NCBI GenBank assembly: GCA_938039145.1 | Contig: CALHVG010000028.1 | Span: 1 to 25,669 of the forward strand | Length of the DNA stretch: 25,669 nt | From: an uncultured Treponema sp. | GTDB taxonomy: Bacteria > Spirochaetota > Spirochaetia > Treponematales > Treponemataceae | Direction: 5' to 3' | Part shown: in pieces, positions 1 to 6,509 of the stretch | Layout: the number at the start of each line of letters is the position of its first letter | Numbering within the stretch: the stretch's first letter is position 1 | Notes under the pieces: generated by a model | What the model was told of the DNA's origin: nothing | Databases searched by the model: none | What the model saw: only the letters and a program-made list of their open reading frames with translations | Program-made: the position numbers and the translations under genes

Positions 1-43
1 GCATTCGCTGCACGAATTATGGAACCGTAAACAGTTTCGGTAT

Positions 44-72
44 TTGACTTAATCATTCTATTTCATTAATAT
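44..72 (+). promoter_or_regulatory. Predicted sigma-70 promoter of the rpsP operon
   Basis: TTGACT at 44-49 and TAATAT at 67-72 are separated by exactly 17 bases, close to the sigma-70 consensus. Transcription would start near 79, giving a leader of about 70 nt before the rpsP start. No other promoter of this quality is seen before 4738, so it probably drives the whole ribosomal/RNA-modification cluster. Predicted from sequence only. Confidence 0.6.
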
Positions 73-149
73 TGTACCCCACACTCTAAAGTGGTGTAGT
101 TATGTTCATTCGGCAATTATTGGGCAGAAATGTCCTTGGAGGTTATAAA

Positions 150-398
150 TTGGTCAAAATCAGACTAAAGAGATTCGGTAAGCAGAAGCGTCCTTATTAC
201 CGTGTCGTGGTTCAGGATTCTCGTAAGCCGCGCGACGGAGAATGTATCGAAGAAATCGGTACGTTCATGCCCGTTGAAGCGGAAGAGAAGCAGGTGAAAA
301 TCAATATGGAGCGTGCGAAGTACTGGATAGGCGTGGGCGCACAGCCGACCGACATCGTTGCTAAGTTGATAAACATTCAGGCAAAGCAGTCTAAATAA
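150..398 (+). CDS. rpsP: 30S ribosomal protein S16
   Basis: Small-subunit ribosomal protein that binds 16S rRNA and helps 30S assembly. The 82-residue product begins VKIRLKRFGKQKRPYYRVVV, the classic S16 N-terminus, and the length fits the family. I chose the TTG start at 150 because GGAGG at 138-142 lies 7 nt upstream. The open frame extends back to an ATG at 102, but those 16 extra residues are unlike S16. It is the first gene of the cluster and is followed 16 nt later by khpA, the usual S16-KH-RimM-TrmD-L19 order of many bacteria. The TTG start on a ribosomal-protein gene is uncommon but fits the ribosome-binding site. Confidence 0.96.
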   Translation: MVKIRLKRFGKQKRPYYRVVVQDSRKPRDGECIEEIGTFMPVEAEEKQVKINMERAKYWIGVGAQPTDIVAKLINIQAKQSK

Positions 399-414
399 GC
401 CGCTGGGGGACAAA

Positions 415-648
415 ATGGAAAAAGACCTGATAGAATACATCGCAAAATCATTGGTCGATGATCCATCTGCGGTCTCGGTGACGGAAACTGAAGGCGAAAA
501 GGGAATGGTTCTTCAACTGAAAGTTGCTGAAAAAGACATTGGAAAAGTCATCGGAAAGTATGGGCGAATTGCAAAGGCGATGAGAACCGTGCTTAGCGCA
601 TCCTCCGCAAAGGACGGAAAACGCTACAGCCTGGACATCGTTGACTAG
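415..648 (+). CDS. khpA: KH-domain RNA-binding protein (KhpA/YlqC family)
   Basis: A 77-aa protein that is essentially one type II KH domain. The GxxG loop that grips single-stranded RNA is visible as IGKYGRIAK around residues 43-51. KhpA proteins act in the cytoplasm, often with KhpB/Jag, as general RNA chaperones linked to cell division and envelope control. Position between rpsP and rimM is conserved in Firmicutes and spirochaetes, which supports the call. The purine-rich CTGGGGGA before ATG 415 is a plausible ribosome-binding site. The role in this organism is inferred from the family. Confidence 0.93.
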   Translation: MEKDLIEYIAKSLVDDPSAVSVTETEGEKGMVLQLKVAEKDIGKVIGKYGRIAKAMRTVLSASSAKDGKRYSLDIVD

Positions 649-653
649 GACCG

Positions 654-1256
654 ATGAACGAAGAAAGGCGGCTTGTCGTTGGATTTGTCCGTTCTCCGCA
701 TGGAATTACGGGCGAATTTAAAGTAGAGAGCGCTTCCGGACGTTACGAGCATATCGAGGCTCTCAAGGAAGTGACTTTGAGGAACGGATCTGCGGAGAAA
801 CGCTTTAGTGTGCTTTCTTCTAGAAGCGGAAACGGAACCTTGTACATGAAACTGGCGGACATTGATTCCCCTGAAGATGTGCAGAAGTACAGGAACTGGG
901 AAATTGTGGTGCCGGAAAGATATGCCAACAAACCCGGAAAGGATGAATGGTATATCGAAGACTTGAAAGGCTGTTCCCTTGTGTGGAGCGGCGAGAGAGT
1001 GGCAGCTGGAACTGCCCCAATCGCTTCGGATTCAAAAGATGTGGTTGGGACTATCACAGACGTATTGGAAGGCGGAACTGGTTACTTGTTGGAAGTTTCC
1101 ATTTCCGAGAGTTGCGAATGTCTTTCAGATGAACTGAAGCGCACTTCTTCCGGAAAAGCAAGAAAGGTGTTTATCCCCTTGAATTACCGGTACATAAGCG
1201 ATGTTGATGTTTGCTCAAAGACCGTCCGACTGATGCACCTCTGGATTCTGGAGTAA
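654..1256 (+). CDS. rimM: Ribosome maturation factor RimM
   Basis: RimM binds S19 and the 30S head domain and is needed for late 16S rRNA maturation. The 200-aa protein starts with VGFVRSPHGITGEFKV, the RimM N-terminal barrel signature, and has a C-terminal PRC-barrel region starting near DEWYIEDLKG. Family members are usually about 165-180 aa. The extra length comes mainly from a Cys/Ser-rich insertion (about residues 150-172, with SESCECLSDE) inside the PRC barrel. AGGA lies just upstream, the gene starts 5 nt after khpA and ends 4 nt before trmD, so translation is probably coupled. Confidence 0.94.
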   Translation: MNEERRLVVGFVRSPHGITGEFKVESASGRYEHIEALKEVTLRNGSAEKRFSVLSSRSGNGTLYMKLADIDSPEDVQKYRNWEIVVPERYANKPGKDEWYIEDLKGCSLVWSGERVAAGTAPIASDSKDVVGTITDVLEGGTGYLLEVSISESCECLSDELKRTSSGKARKVFIPLNYRYISDVDVCSKTVRLMHLWILE

Positions 1257-1260
1257 TTCC

Positions 1261-2070
1261 ATGAAATTTACCGTGCTGACCTTATTTCCTGAAATCCTTC
1301 GCCCGTATTTTGAGAACTCAATCATGGCGAAAGCGATTGAAAAGGAAATTATCGCCTACGATTTGGTGGACATCAGGGATTTTGCCCTTGATAAGCACCA
1401 TAAATGTGATGACACTCCCTACGGCGGCGGTGCCGGTCAGCTTATGTTGGCAGAACCGCTGGGCAGGGCTTTGGATAGTGTTGGCGCAAAGCGGAAAAGA
1501 GTGATATTTGTCACTCCGGGCGGCGAGCCTTTCACTCAAAAAAAAGCCCTGGAATTAAGTCGCGAAGACGAACTTGTGTTCATTTCCGGAAGATACGAAG
1601 GTATCGACCAGAGGATAATCGACATTTACGTGGACGACCAAATTTCAATCGGCGACTACGTTATGTCGAGCGGGGAGGTCGCCAGCATGGTGATGGTGGA
1701 TGCCATCTACAGGCTGGTAGATGGGGTAATCTCCAGTGACTCCCTTGTCGAGGAAAGTCATAGCGACGGACTTCTTGAATATCCCCAGTATACAAGACCG
1801 GAAGTATACAGGGGCATGGCTGTTCCGAAGGAACTTCTTTCGGGAAACCACGAATTGATTCGGAAGTGGAGGCTGAAAAAACGGCTTGAAAATACTTTGC
1901 GTGTACGACCTGACATGATTTGGCAGGCACGCAAATCAGGAGAGCTTAGTTTGGAAGCCCAATTGATGATTGAGGAAATAACAGAGCAGACAGCCTTTAA
2001 AAATTCCGTAAAGAAGAAAAAGGCAGCCAACAAACAGCGGCTTTCGTCTGCCGCTCAAGGAGATTTATGA
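1261..2070 (+). CDS. trmD: tRNA (guanine-N1-)-methyltransferase TrmD
   Basis: TrmD is a SPOUT-class enzyme that methylates G37 of tRNAs with S-adenosylmethionine and prevents +1 frameshifting. The 269-aa product carries the N-terminal KFTVLTLFPEI, the PYGGGAGQLM loop, the knotted SAM site GRYEGIDQR followed by SIGDYVMSSGE, and the LLEYPQYTRP segment typical of TrmD. Length is slightly above the usual 230-260 aa because of a basic C-terminal tail (VKKKKAANKQR). Its stop overlaps the ATGATG at the start of rplS, an arrangement that couples translation. Confidence 0.97.
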   Translation: MKFTVLTLFPEILRPYFENSIMAKAIEKEIIAYDLVDIRDFALDKHHKCDDTPYGGGAGQLMLAEPLGRALDSVGAKRKRVIFVTPGGEPFTQKKALELSREDELVFISGRYEGIDQRIIDIYVDDQISIGDYVMSSGEVASMVMVDAIYRLVDGVISSDSLVEESHSDGLLEYPQYTRPEVYRGMAVPKELLSGNHELIRKWRLKKRLENTLRVRPDMIWQARKSGELSLEAQLMIEEITEQTAFKNSVKKKKAANKQRLSSAAQGDL

Positions 2071-2525
2071 TGGATCTTATCAAAGCTATCGAGGAAGGTC
2101 AGAAAAGAGCTTTCACAACCGCATTCAGTGTTGGAGATACTGTAAAAGTGTTCTTCAAAATCGTAGAAGGAAAAACGGAACGTATTCAGGTTTTTGAAGG
2201 ACTGGTTATTTGCATGAAGAATTCAGGTGCAAGGAAGACATTCACAGTCCGAAAAGAATCCTACGGTATTGGCGTGGAAAGGGTTTTCCCGATGAACAGC
2301 CCACGGGTTGTGAAAGTCGAGATTGTTCGTGCCGGAAAAGTCCGACGTGCAAAACTCTACTATATCCGAGACAAGATTGGAAAAGGCAAGAAAATCAAGG
2401 AACGCCTTGGTGGAGAAGTCGCAAGATTCATTCAGGAACAGAACAAGGCTGCGGATGCCGCCGCACGTGCTTCGGAAGAAGCCGCAAAGGCATCGCAGGG
2501 TTCTGAGAACGCCGGCGGAAAATAA
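2070..2525 (+). CDS. rplS: 50S ribosomal protein L19
   Basis: Large-subunit protein at the 30S/50S interface. The product begins MDLIKAIEEGQKR and contains VGDTVKVFFKIVEGKTERIQ and RAGKVRRAKLYYIRDKIGK, both diagnostic of L19. Two adjacent ATGs (2067 and 2070) are possible. I prefer 2070 because AAGGAGA at 2057-2063 is then 6 nt away; 2067 is only 3 nt away. Typical L19 is about 115 aa. Here a C-terminal extension of roughly 30 residues, rich in Ala, Glu and Lys (AADAAARASEEAAKASQGSE), follows the core and is probably disordered or helical. Last gene of the translation block. Confidence 0.96.
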   Translation: MDLIKAIEEGQKRAFTTAFSVGDTVKVFFKIVEGKTERIQVFEGLVICMKNSGARKTFTVRKESYGIGVERVFPMNSPRVVKVEIVRAGKVRRAKLYYIRDKIGKGKKIKERLGGEVARFIQEQNKAADAAARASEEAAKASQGSENAGGK

Positions 2526-2549
2526 TTTTTCAAAACTGCTTGATGTCGC

Positions 2550-3632
2550 ATGAAAACCGATGTCGTTTTGCAGACGGCTGCCCTCGTTTCAAAGGCTACG
2601 AATTTGCCTTTGCGCGAGGGCGGTTCTGTCTCCGTCAGGGTAATAAAAAATCTTGGAAATGAAAGATACGTCGTTTCTCTGGGCGGAAAAAGATTCGAGT
2701 TTTCGTCCGATGTAAAACTTGAGGAAGGAAAATCTTTTGTCGCAAAAATAAAAATCCAAGATTCGAAAATATTTTTGGTAAGAGAACTTGAATCGGCCGT
2801 TCAAAATTCCGTCCTTGAGAATATTGAAGGACGTTTTAGCACGGACGGAAGGATTTTGAATCCCGAAATCGTGAAATATTTTGAAAAGTTGGCTCTTTTT
2901 CCGGATTATATAAATTACACGCTTTTCCAGACAATGAAATCTTTGGGTATGCCGTTTTCCGCTTCTCTTTTTGCGAAGGTGCGGAAACTTGCCGTCCGTT
3001 TTTCGGGGCGGGAACGCGAGGCTGGAAGCGCGGCTTTTGTTCTTCTTCAGAAGGGAATTGAACCCACCGAGGAGAATCTCCTAAAAATCCTTGGCGACGG
3101 AATGTCTGATTCGAATTTCGGAGGAAACTTTGAGGATAAAAAAAAGATGCCTTCGGAAAAGGAAAAATGCGAATTTGAAAAAAATATTTTTATTGAACTT
3201 AGAAATTTCTTTTCCTCTATTTTGGAAGGAAGCAATTTTAATGGAAATAAAGAAGGGCTTCTTGCTTTGTTCAACCATTCGGGCTTCAGGAAAAATTCTG
3301 ACGCAAATTCCGGAACATGGATAAAAGTTCCGCTTGAGTTCGATTTTGATTCTTCGGGAAAAAAAATCACGCTAAAAGGCGAGATGAATTTTTTTTTACT
3401 TTCCGAAAGCCTGAAGGCTGAAAAATGTGCCGTAAAAATCGATTTTTTTGAAAAAATATATAGATTTGTGCTATCATTAAAAGAAAGGAAAATTTTTGTC
3501 AACGAAGAATTCGATGTTGCCGCTCTTAAAAAAGATTTTCCCGACATGGATTTTGAATACGATTCGTGCGAGGCGGACGGATTTTTTTCCCGTTACGAAA
3601 AACCTTTGAAAATCGTGGACGGCTGGGCGTGA
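2550..3632 (+). CDS. FliK/YlqG-like hypothetical protein upstream of the FlhB-like gene
   Basis: A 360-aa protein with no motif I can assign firmly. Residues about 20-80 look like a small beta-barrel module (SVSVRVIKNLGNERYVVSL, then GKRFEF and KSFVAKIKI). The middle is charged and low-complexity, and the C-terminal part (about 255-350) again looks like alternating strands and helices. Its stop at 3630-3632 sits directly against the FlhB-like start. Bacillus subtilis has the equivalent order, rplS followed later by ylqG and ylqH, where YlqH is an FlhB C-terminal homologue. By position this protein may be the partner that plays a FliK/YlqG-like role. That is inference from synteny. No strong ribosome-binding site precedes ATG 2550. 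Confidence 0.6.
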   Translation: MKTDVVLQTAALVSKATNLPLREGGSVSVRVIKNLGNERYVVSLGGKRFEFSSDVKLEEGKSFVAKIKIQDSKIFLVRELESAVQNSVLENIEGRFSTDGRILNPEIVKYFEKLALFPDYINYTLFQTMKSLGMPFSASLFAKVRKLAVRFSGREREAGSAAFVLLQKGIEPTEENLLKILGDGMSDSNFGGNFEDKKKMPSEKEKCEFEKNIFIELRNFFSSILEGSNFNGNKEGLLALFNHSGFRKNSDANSGTWIKVPLEFDFDSSGKKITLKGEMNFFLLSESLKAEKCAVKIDFFEKIYRFVLSLKERKIFVNEEFDVAALKKDFPDMDFEYDSCEADGFFSRYEKPLKIVDGWA

Positions 3633-3634
3633 TT

Positions 3635-3880
3635 ATGGAAGATGTTCGAAAATTGGTCGCCATTCGTTATCCTAGCGATGCGGAATGTCCGTTCATATCT
3701 TTGAAGGCAAAGGGGCATCTTGCCGAAAAACTTCTTGAGATTGCGGCGGAAAACGAAATTCCTGTTGTGGAAGATGCTTTCCTTTCGGGGATTCTTACGG
3801 CGGAGGAAATCGGCGCAAGCATTCCGATTGAGACATGGGAAATCGTTGCGAAAATTTTTGCACATATCGCAAATCTTTGA
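3635..3880 (+). CDS. Orphan FlhB C-terminal-domain protein (FlhB/HrpN/YscU/SpaS type, FlhX/YlqH-like)
   Basis: An 81-aa soluble protein matching only the cytoplasmic C-terminal domain of the flagellar export switch FlhB. The pattern AKGHLAEKLLEIAAENEIPV, VVEDAFLSGIL, EIGASIPIETWEIVAKIFAH parallels the family's AKG...A..IRE.A.E..IPVVE.P.LAR.LY...EIG..IP..LY..VAE.. pattern. The four membrane helices and the NPTH autocleavage site of full FlhB are absent, so this corresponds to the cleaved C-terminal half. Such pieces can substitute for or modulate the FlhB C-domain during rod/hook to filament substrate switching. An in-frame GTG at 3629 overlapping the preceding stop is an alternative start. 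Confidence 0.85.
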   Translation: MEDVRKLVAIRYPSDAECPFISLKAKGHLAEKLLEIAAENEIPVVEDAFLSGILTAEEIGASIPIETWEIVAKIFAHIANL

Positions 3881-3896
3881 TGTTGGAGAGAACGGC

Positions 3897-4124
3897 ATGG
3901 ATAAAATGCAATGCGTTGATGTTGCTCAGATTAAGCTTGGTATGATTTTTTCGGCTCCTTTGTTTTTTGAGGACGGCGAAAATATGTTCATTCCGGACAA
4001 TAAAAAAATCACTCAATATCATCTTGACGTCATAAGGAACTGGAAAGTTCCGCATCTTCTTACCTACGGCGAGGAAGTCATAAGGGCGGAGTCGGACGAA
4101 GACGAGGAACTGGAAGAACTTTAG
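3897..4124 (+). CDS. Small stand-alone domain related to HD-GYP N-terminal regions
   Basis: A 75-aa acidic-tailed protein. The core VDVAQIKLGMIFSAPLFFED, then NMFIPDNKKITQYHLDVIRN and WKVPHLLTYGEE, follows the layout of the small beta-rich domain found before HD-GYP phosphodiesterase domains. The HD-GYP protein at 13856-15235 has a matching N-terminus (LNPDMAFSGDLLLDNMFVVV, then YVIKALKTWEFKECSYEG). It ends in an acidic run (SDEDEELEEL). ATG 3897 is chosen because GGAGAG at 3885-3890 lies 6 nt upstream. Located between the FlhB-like gene and yraN. A signalling or regulatory role is an inference; no catalytic residues are present. Confidence 0.7.
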   Translation: MDKMQCVDVAQIKLGMIFSAPLFFEDGENMFIPDNKKITQYHLDVIRNWKVPHLLTYGEEVIRAESDEDEELEEL

Positions 4125-4169
4125 CCGTCCGTTTCAGATTTTGCGCCAAAAACGCTATATATATGCGTT

Positions 4170-4550
4170 ATGGAAAATCTCACAAAATCTTCGACAAAAT
4201 GCACGGGAAATCGGGGCGAGGACAAGGCTGCGGATTTTCTTCTGCGCACCGGATACAAAATCGTTTCCAGAAATTTCAGGACAAGGGACGGTGAAATCGA
4301 TATAATCGCAGAGAACGATGATGTTCTTTGCTTCGTGGAGGTTAAGACATTCCCGAACGGTTCTTTGGATTTGCTTAGGAATGTTTTGGGAAAAAGAAAA
4401 CGTAAAAGAATAATTAAAACCGCTAAATCTTTTCTTTCAGGACATCGAGAATATATTAACAACTATATTCGATTTGATGTTATTGTGAATGATATGCCTG
4501 GTTTGCCGAGTGTCTATCATATAGAGAATGCTTTTGCGGAGCTTTTATGA
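4170..4550 (+). CDS. YraN family (UPF0102) endonuclease-like protein
   Basis: A 126-aa protein with the restriction-endonuclease-like core of the UPF0102/YraN family: NRGEDKAADFLLRTGYKIVS, then RTRDGEIDIIAE, then VLCFVEVKT. E42/D44 and the E57-x-K59 pair form the PD-(D/E)XK-type active site. Family members are thought to process DNA, but the substrate is not established. Often sits beside rplS/rnhB, which fits here. No Shine-Dalgarno sequence precedes ATG 4170. Instead the start is preceded by an imperfect palindrome AACGC-TATATATAT-GCGTT (4151-4169) that ends 1 nt before the ATG. The stop overlaps the next start (ATGA). Confidence 0.9.
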   Translation: MENLTKSSTKCTGNRGEDKAADFLLRTGYKIVSRNFRTRDGEIDIIAENDDVLCFVEVKTFPNGSLDLLRNVLGKRKRKRIIKTAKSFLSGHREYINNYIRFDVIVNDMPGLPSVYHIENAFAELL

Positions 4551-4738
4551 CTTCAACTAGAAAAGAAGCGGCTGGAACACTTGTTCTTGAGGGAGAGGGC
4601 GAACTTTCCCCGCGCCTCATGGAATTGAGGCTAAAAATTCATGACGAGGAATATTTAAACAATGCGATTCAGCGGATCGCCCAGGTAATCAGCAAAAAAC
4701 TTGTTGAAAATCCTGAGGAACTGCAGATTCGGGACTGA
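4547..4738 (+). CDS. Conserved-type small hypothetical protein
   Basis: A 63-aa protein I do not recognise. It overlaps the yraN stop by ATGA and has GGAG at 4538-4541, 5 nt upstream, so it is very likely translated. The sequence is mostly helical in appearance (LSPRLMELRLKIHDEEYLNN, AIQRIAQVISKKLVENPEEL), without cysteines, signal peptide or membrane segment. It is the last gene of the operon. A weak 4-bp hairpin (TGCC 4749-4752 with GGCA 4760-4763) followed by six T could stop transcription just after it. Confidence 0.75.
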   Translation: MTSTRKEAAGTLVLEGEGELSPRLMELRLKIHDEEYLNNAIQRIAQVISKKLVENPEELQIRD

Positions 4739-4764
4739 GTTTTTTCACTGCCGAATGAAGGCAT

Positions 4765-4852
4765 TTTTTATTAATCGAGTAAACTCAAAGCCGTACAAAT
4801 GGCACGTCTTTGAGTTTATACAAGTTTGCTTTTTTGGGCAAACTTGTATATT
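4765..4852 (+). repeat. Hairpin-rich 88-bp repeat, copy 1
   Basis: Aligned by eye without gaps to 4924-5011, with 78 of 88 positions identical. It contains two inverted repeats: TAAACTCAAAG (4780-4790) with CTTTGAGTTTA (4808-4818), and a perfect 13-bp stem TATACAAGTTTGC (4817-4829) with GCAAACTTGTATA (4838-4850) around an 8-nt T-rich loop. It lies between the 63-aa gene and the zinc-finger-type gene and encodes nothing convincing. Confidence 0.8.
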
Positions 4853-4856
4853 TTAG

Positions 4857-4915
4857 GCACGTTCTCGCTTCGCTATGAACGTGCGGTAAAAAGTCAATCG
4901 AAAGTTGAAACTTTC
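4857..4915. other. Two further hairpins between the repeat copies
   Basis: GCACGTTC (4857-4864) pairs with GAACGTGC (4877-4884) over a 12-nt loop, and GAAAGTT (4900-4906) pairs with AACTTTC (4909-4915). Neither is followed by a clean T run, so they are not obvious terminators. Together with the flanking repeats they make almost the whole 4765-5011 stretch foldable. Confidence 0.5.
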
Positions 4916-4923
4916 TTCTTGAG

Positions 4924-5011
4924 TTTTTATTAGTAGAGTAAACTCAAAGCCGAACAAATGGCACGCCTTTGGGTTTGCTCAAGTTTGCTTTTTTTAGCAA
5001 ACTTGTATATT
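4924..5011 (+). repeat. Hairpin-rich 88-bp repeat, copy 2
   Basis: Second copy of the element at 4765-4852, at a spacing of 159 bp. The first stem is weaker (CTCAAAG with CTTTGGG), while the second keeps a 9-bp core, CAAGTTTGC with GCAAACTTG, around a 7- to 8-nt loop of T and A. It ends directly before the GGGAG ribosome-binding site (5012-5016) of the next gene, so a stem formed in the mRNA could affect translation of that gene. Confidence 0.8.
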
Positions 5012-5026
5012 GGGAGAAAAAATCTT

Positions 5027-5494
5027 ATGGATAAAAAACGTAATCGCAGGCATCGCCCATGGAGCGGCGAAAAAGGCGGCAAAAACGCTAAAAAACAAGA
5101 TGCGCATAAAAAGCCGGAATTCAAATATGTCCCAAAGGAAGACATTGCGTCAGTTCAAAAGAAAAATCAGTCAATCAGGGAATTTAAATCTCGCGAGGTA
5201 ATTTGCCCTATATGTTCCGAAGTTATAACCGACATGGCAAGTGCGATGACGGACAAGGCTACGGGAAAACCTATGCATTTTGAATGCGTGATGGCAAGGC
5301 TTTCAGAGACGGAGCGTTTGGAGCAGAATGAGAAAATCTGCTACATAGGACAGGGGCGTTTTGGAGTCCTGTACTTTGAAAATCCTAGAGACCAAAAGAA
5401 TTTTACGATAAAAAAAGTAATCGACTGGGAAGAAAAGGATAAACGAGGTCCTTGGCGCGATGAGTTGAGCGGTCTATTCAGTCAGGTTGAATAG
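5027..5494 (+). CDS. Small CxxC...HxxC zinc-binding-type hypothetical protein
   Basis: A 155-aa protein of unknown function. The first 35 residues are very basic (MDKKRNRRHRPWSGEKGGKN and beyond), as in nucleic-acid-binding tails. Residues 60-87 carry CPIC (C60, C63) and H84-F-E-C87, a plausible zinc site. The rest (YIGQGRFGVLYFENPRDQKN, then FTIKKVIDWEE) is probably a small beta domain. ATG 5027 is chosen because GGGAG (5012-5016) is 10 nt upstream; an open frame back to 4958 runs through the repeat and is unlikely to be used. Its 3' end overlaps tatD on the other strand by 21 bp. I would call it a spirochaete-type hypothetical with nucleic-acid binding as a guess. Confidence 0.75.
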   Translation: MDKKRNRRHRPWSGEKGGKNAKKQDAHKKPEFKYVPKEDIASVQKKNQSIREFKSREVICPICSEVITDMASAMTDKATGKPMHFECVMARLSETERLEQNEKICYIGQGRFGVLYFENPRDQKNFTIKKVIDWEEKDKRGPWRDELSGLFSQVE

Positions 5495-6379
5495 CGTTTT
5501 TATGTTGCCGTCAACAATTTCGCTTAGTTCTTCGCATGAAATTCCCCGGATATTTGCTATGAACCTGTATGTATGTTCCACGTTCAGGGGCGAGTTTATT
5601 TTTCCTCTGAAAGGAACAGGCGAAAGGTAGGGGGAATCCGTCTCGCAAAGGATTTTTTCATCCGGGACGATTCTTATAAGAGCGTTCATTTCTTCCGCCT
5701 TGCTTTTTTTTGTGTACGTTACAGAGCCGCTAAAACTTATATGCCAGCCCAAATCCAAAAACGCCCTCGCTTCTTTTTCGCCGTACGAATAGCAGTGGAT
5801 TATTCCTTTGTGGTAGCCGACTTCTTTTATGCAGTCCAGCGTGTCTTCGAATGCATCTCGCGAATGTATTATCGCAGGGATGCCAAGTTCCTTTGCGTAT
5901 TCCAGCTGCATCATCATAAGTTCTTTTTCGCCGTCGTAGATTTCTTTGTCAAAGTCACTTTCGCATCTTCCGTCCGCACCGTTCGGATTCCAATGATGGT
6001 CAAGCCCGAATTCGCCGAGTGCGATGATTTTTCTGTGTAAGAAGCCGTCATTTTTTGCTTCCGAAAGAGCGATGTTTTGTTTCAGAATATTGAATCTTTG
6101 CCGGCGGTTTTTTATGTCATCGATTCCTGGCCAAATTCCTGCGGAAAACCATAAAAATGAGCGGGCTTTTTCTTGCAAGGCGGAATCTTTTATCTGCATT
6201 ATGGAATTTTCAACACATTCTTCGCGGTGAATAAGGTCGTCGCATTCCGTTCCGATGTCAAGTCCAAAAAAACAATCCCGTTCAGCCATTTTTGAAAGAA
6301 TCTCGGAACCGTTTTCAAGGTTTTCTTTCTGGTTTAAGTCCGTTGTATGTTCAAAATGAAAATGCGTGTCTGAAAACAT
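5474..6379 (-). CDS. tatD: TatD family metal-dependent deoxyribonuclease
   Basis: A TIM-barrel metallohydrolase of the TatD/YcfH family, with 3'-5' exonuclease or quality-control roles in the cytoplasm. Of 301 residues (family about 255-300), metal ligands are visible: H6 and H8 in SDTHFHF, E123 in ALGEFGLDHHW, H172 in IIHSRDA, H195 in GIIHCYSYGE and D248 in CETDSPYLSP. The region about residues 10-120 is slightly longer than usual. It is transcribed from a good promoter whose -10 box is only 6 nt from the ATG, with no ribosome-binding site. The 3' end overlaps the convergent zinc-type gene. Confidence 0.95.
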   Translation of the reverse strand: MFSDTHFHFEHTTDLNQKENLENGSEILSKMAERDCFFGLDIGTECDDLIHREECVENSIMQIKDSALQEKARSFLWFSAGIWPGIDDIKNRRQRFNILKQNIALSEAKNDGFLHRKIIALGEFGLDHHWNPNGADGRCESDFDKEIYDGEKELMMMQLEYAKELGIPAIIHSRDAFEDTLDCIKEVGYHKGIIHCYSYGEKEARAFLDLGWHISFSGSVTYTKKSKAEEMNALIRIVPDEKILCETDSPYLSPVPFRGKINSPLNVEHTYRFIANIRGISCEELSEIVDGNIKTLFNLTE

Positions 6380-6385
6380 GGGCTA

Positions 6386-6414
6386 AGTATAGTGAATAAT
6401 TATTTCCGTGTCGA
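6386..6414 (-). promoter_or_regulatory. Predicted tatD promoter, leaderless geometry
   Basis: Read on the minus strand, TCGACA (plus 6409-6414) and TATACT (plus 6386-6391) are separated by 17 nt. Only 6 nt (6380-6385) lie between the -10 box and the ATG at 6379, so the mRNA would begin at or next to the start codon. Confidence 0.6.
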
Positions 6415-6438
6415 ATGGCTGATTTCGCCTTTCCGCTT

Positions 6439-6467
6439 TTGAAATAAAATGTTGTATATGCTATTAT
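6439..6467 (+). promoter_or_regulatory. Predicted promoter reading toward the MCP
   Basis: TTGAAA (6439-6444), a 17-nt spacer and TATTAT (6462-6467) form a good sigma-70 promoter. It diverges from the tatD promoter. Downstream lie the decayed small ORF (6510) and the MCP gene (6703), which it may now drive. Confidence 0.55.
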
Positions 6468-6509
6468 AAATTTAAAAACAAGATTCCAATGCGATTTGGA
6501 GGACTTTCC

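Noticed and set aside
102..149. ATG 102 as the start of S16
   Set aside because: The 16 extra residues are unlike S16 and the GGAGG at 138-142 points to the TTG at 150.
4151..4169. Palindrome before yraN as a leaderless promoter like tatD
   Set aside because: TATATA sits about the right distance from ATG 4170, but no -35 box is found and the gene is inside an operon. I leave it as an AT-rich palindrome of unknown meaning.
4958..5026. Longer N-terminus of the zinc-type protein through repeat copy 2
   Set aside because: The ATG at 4958 lies inside the repeat and has no ribosome-binding site, while GGGAG fits ATG 5027.
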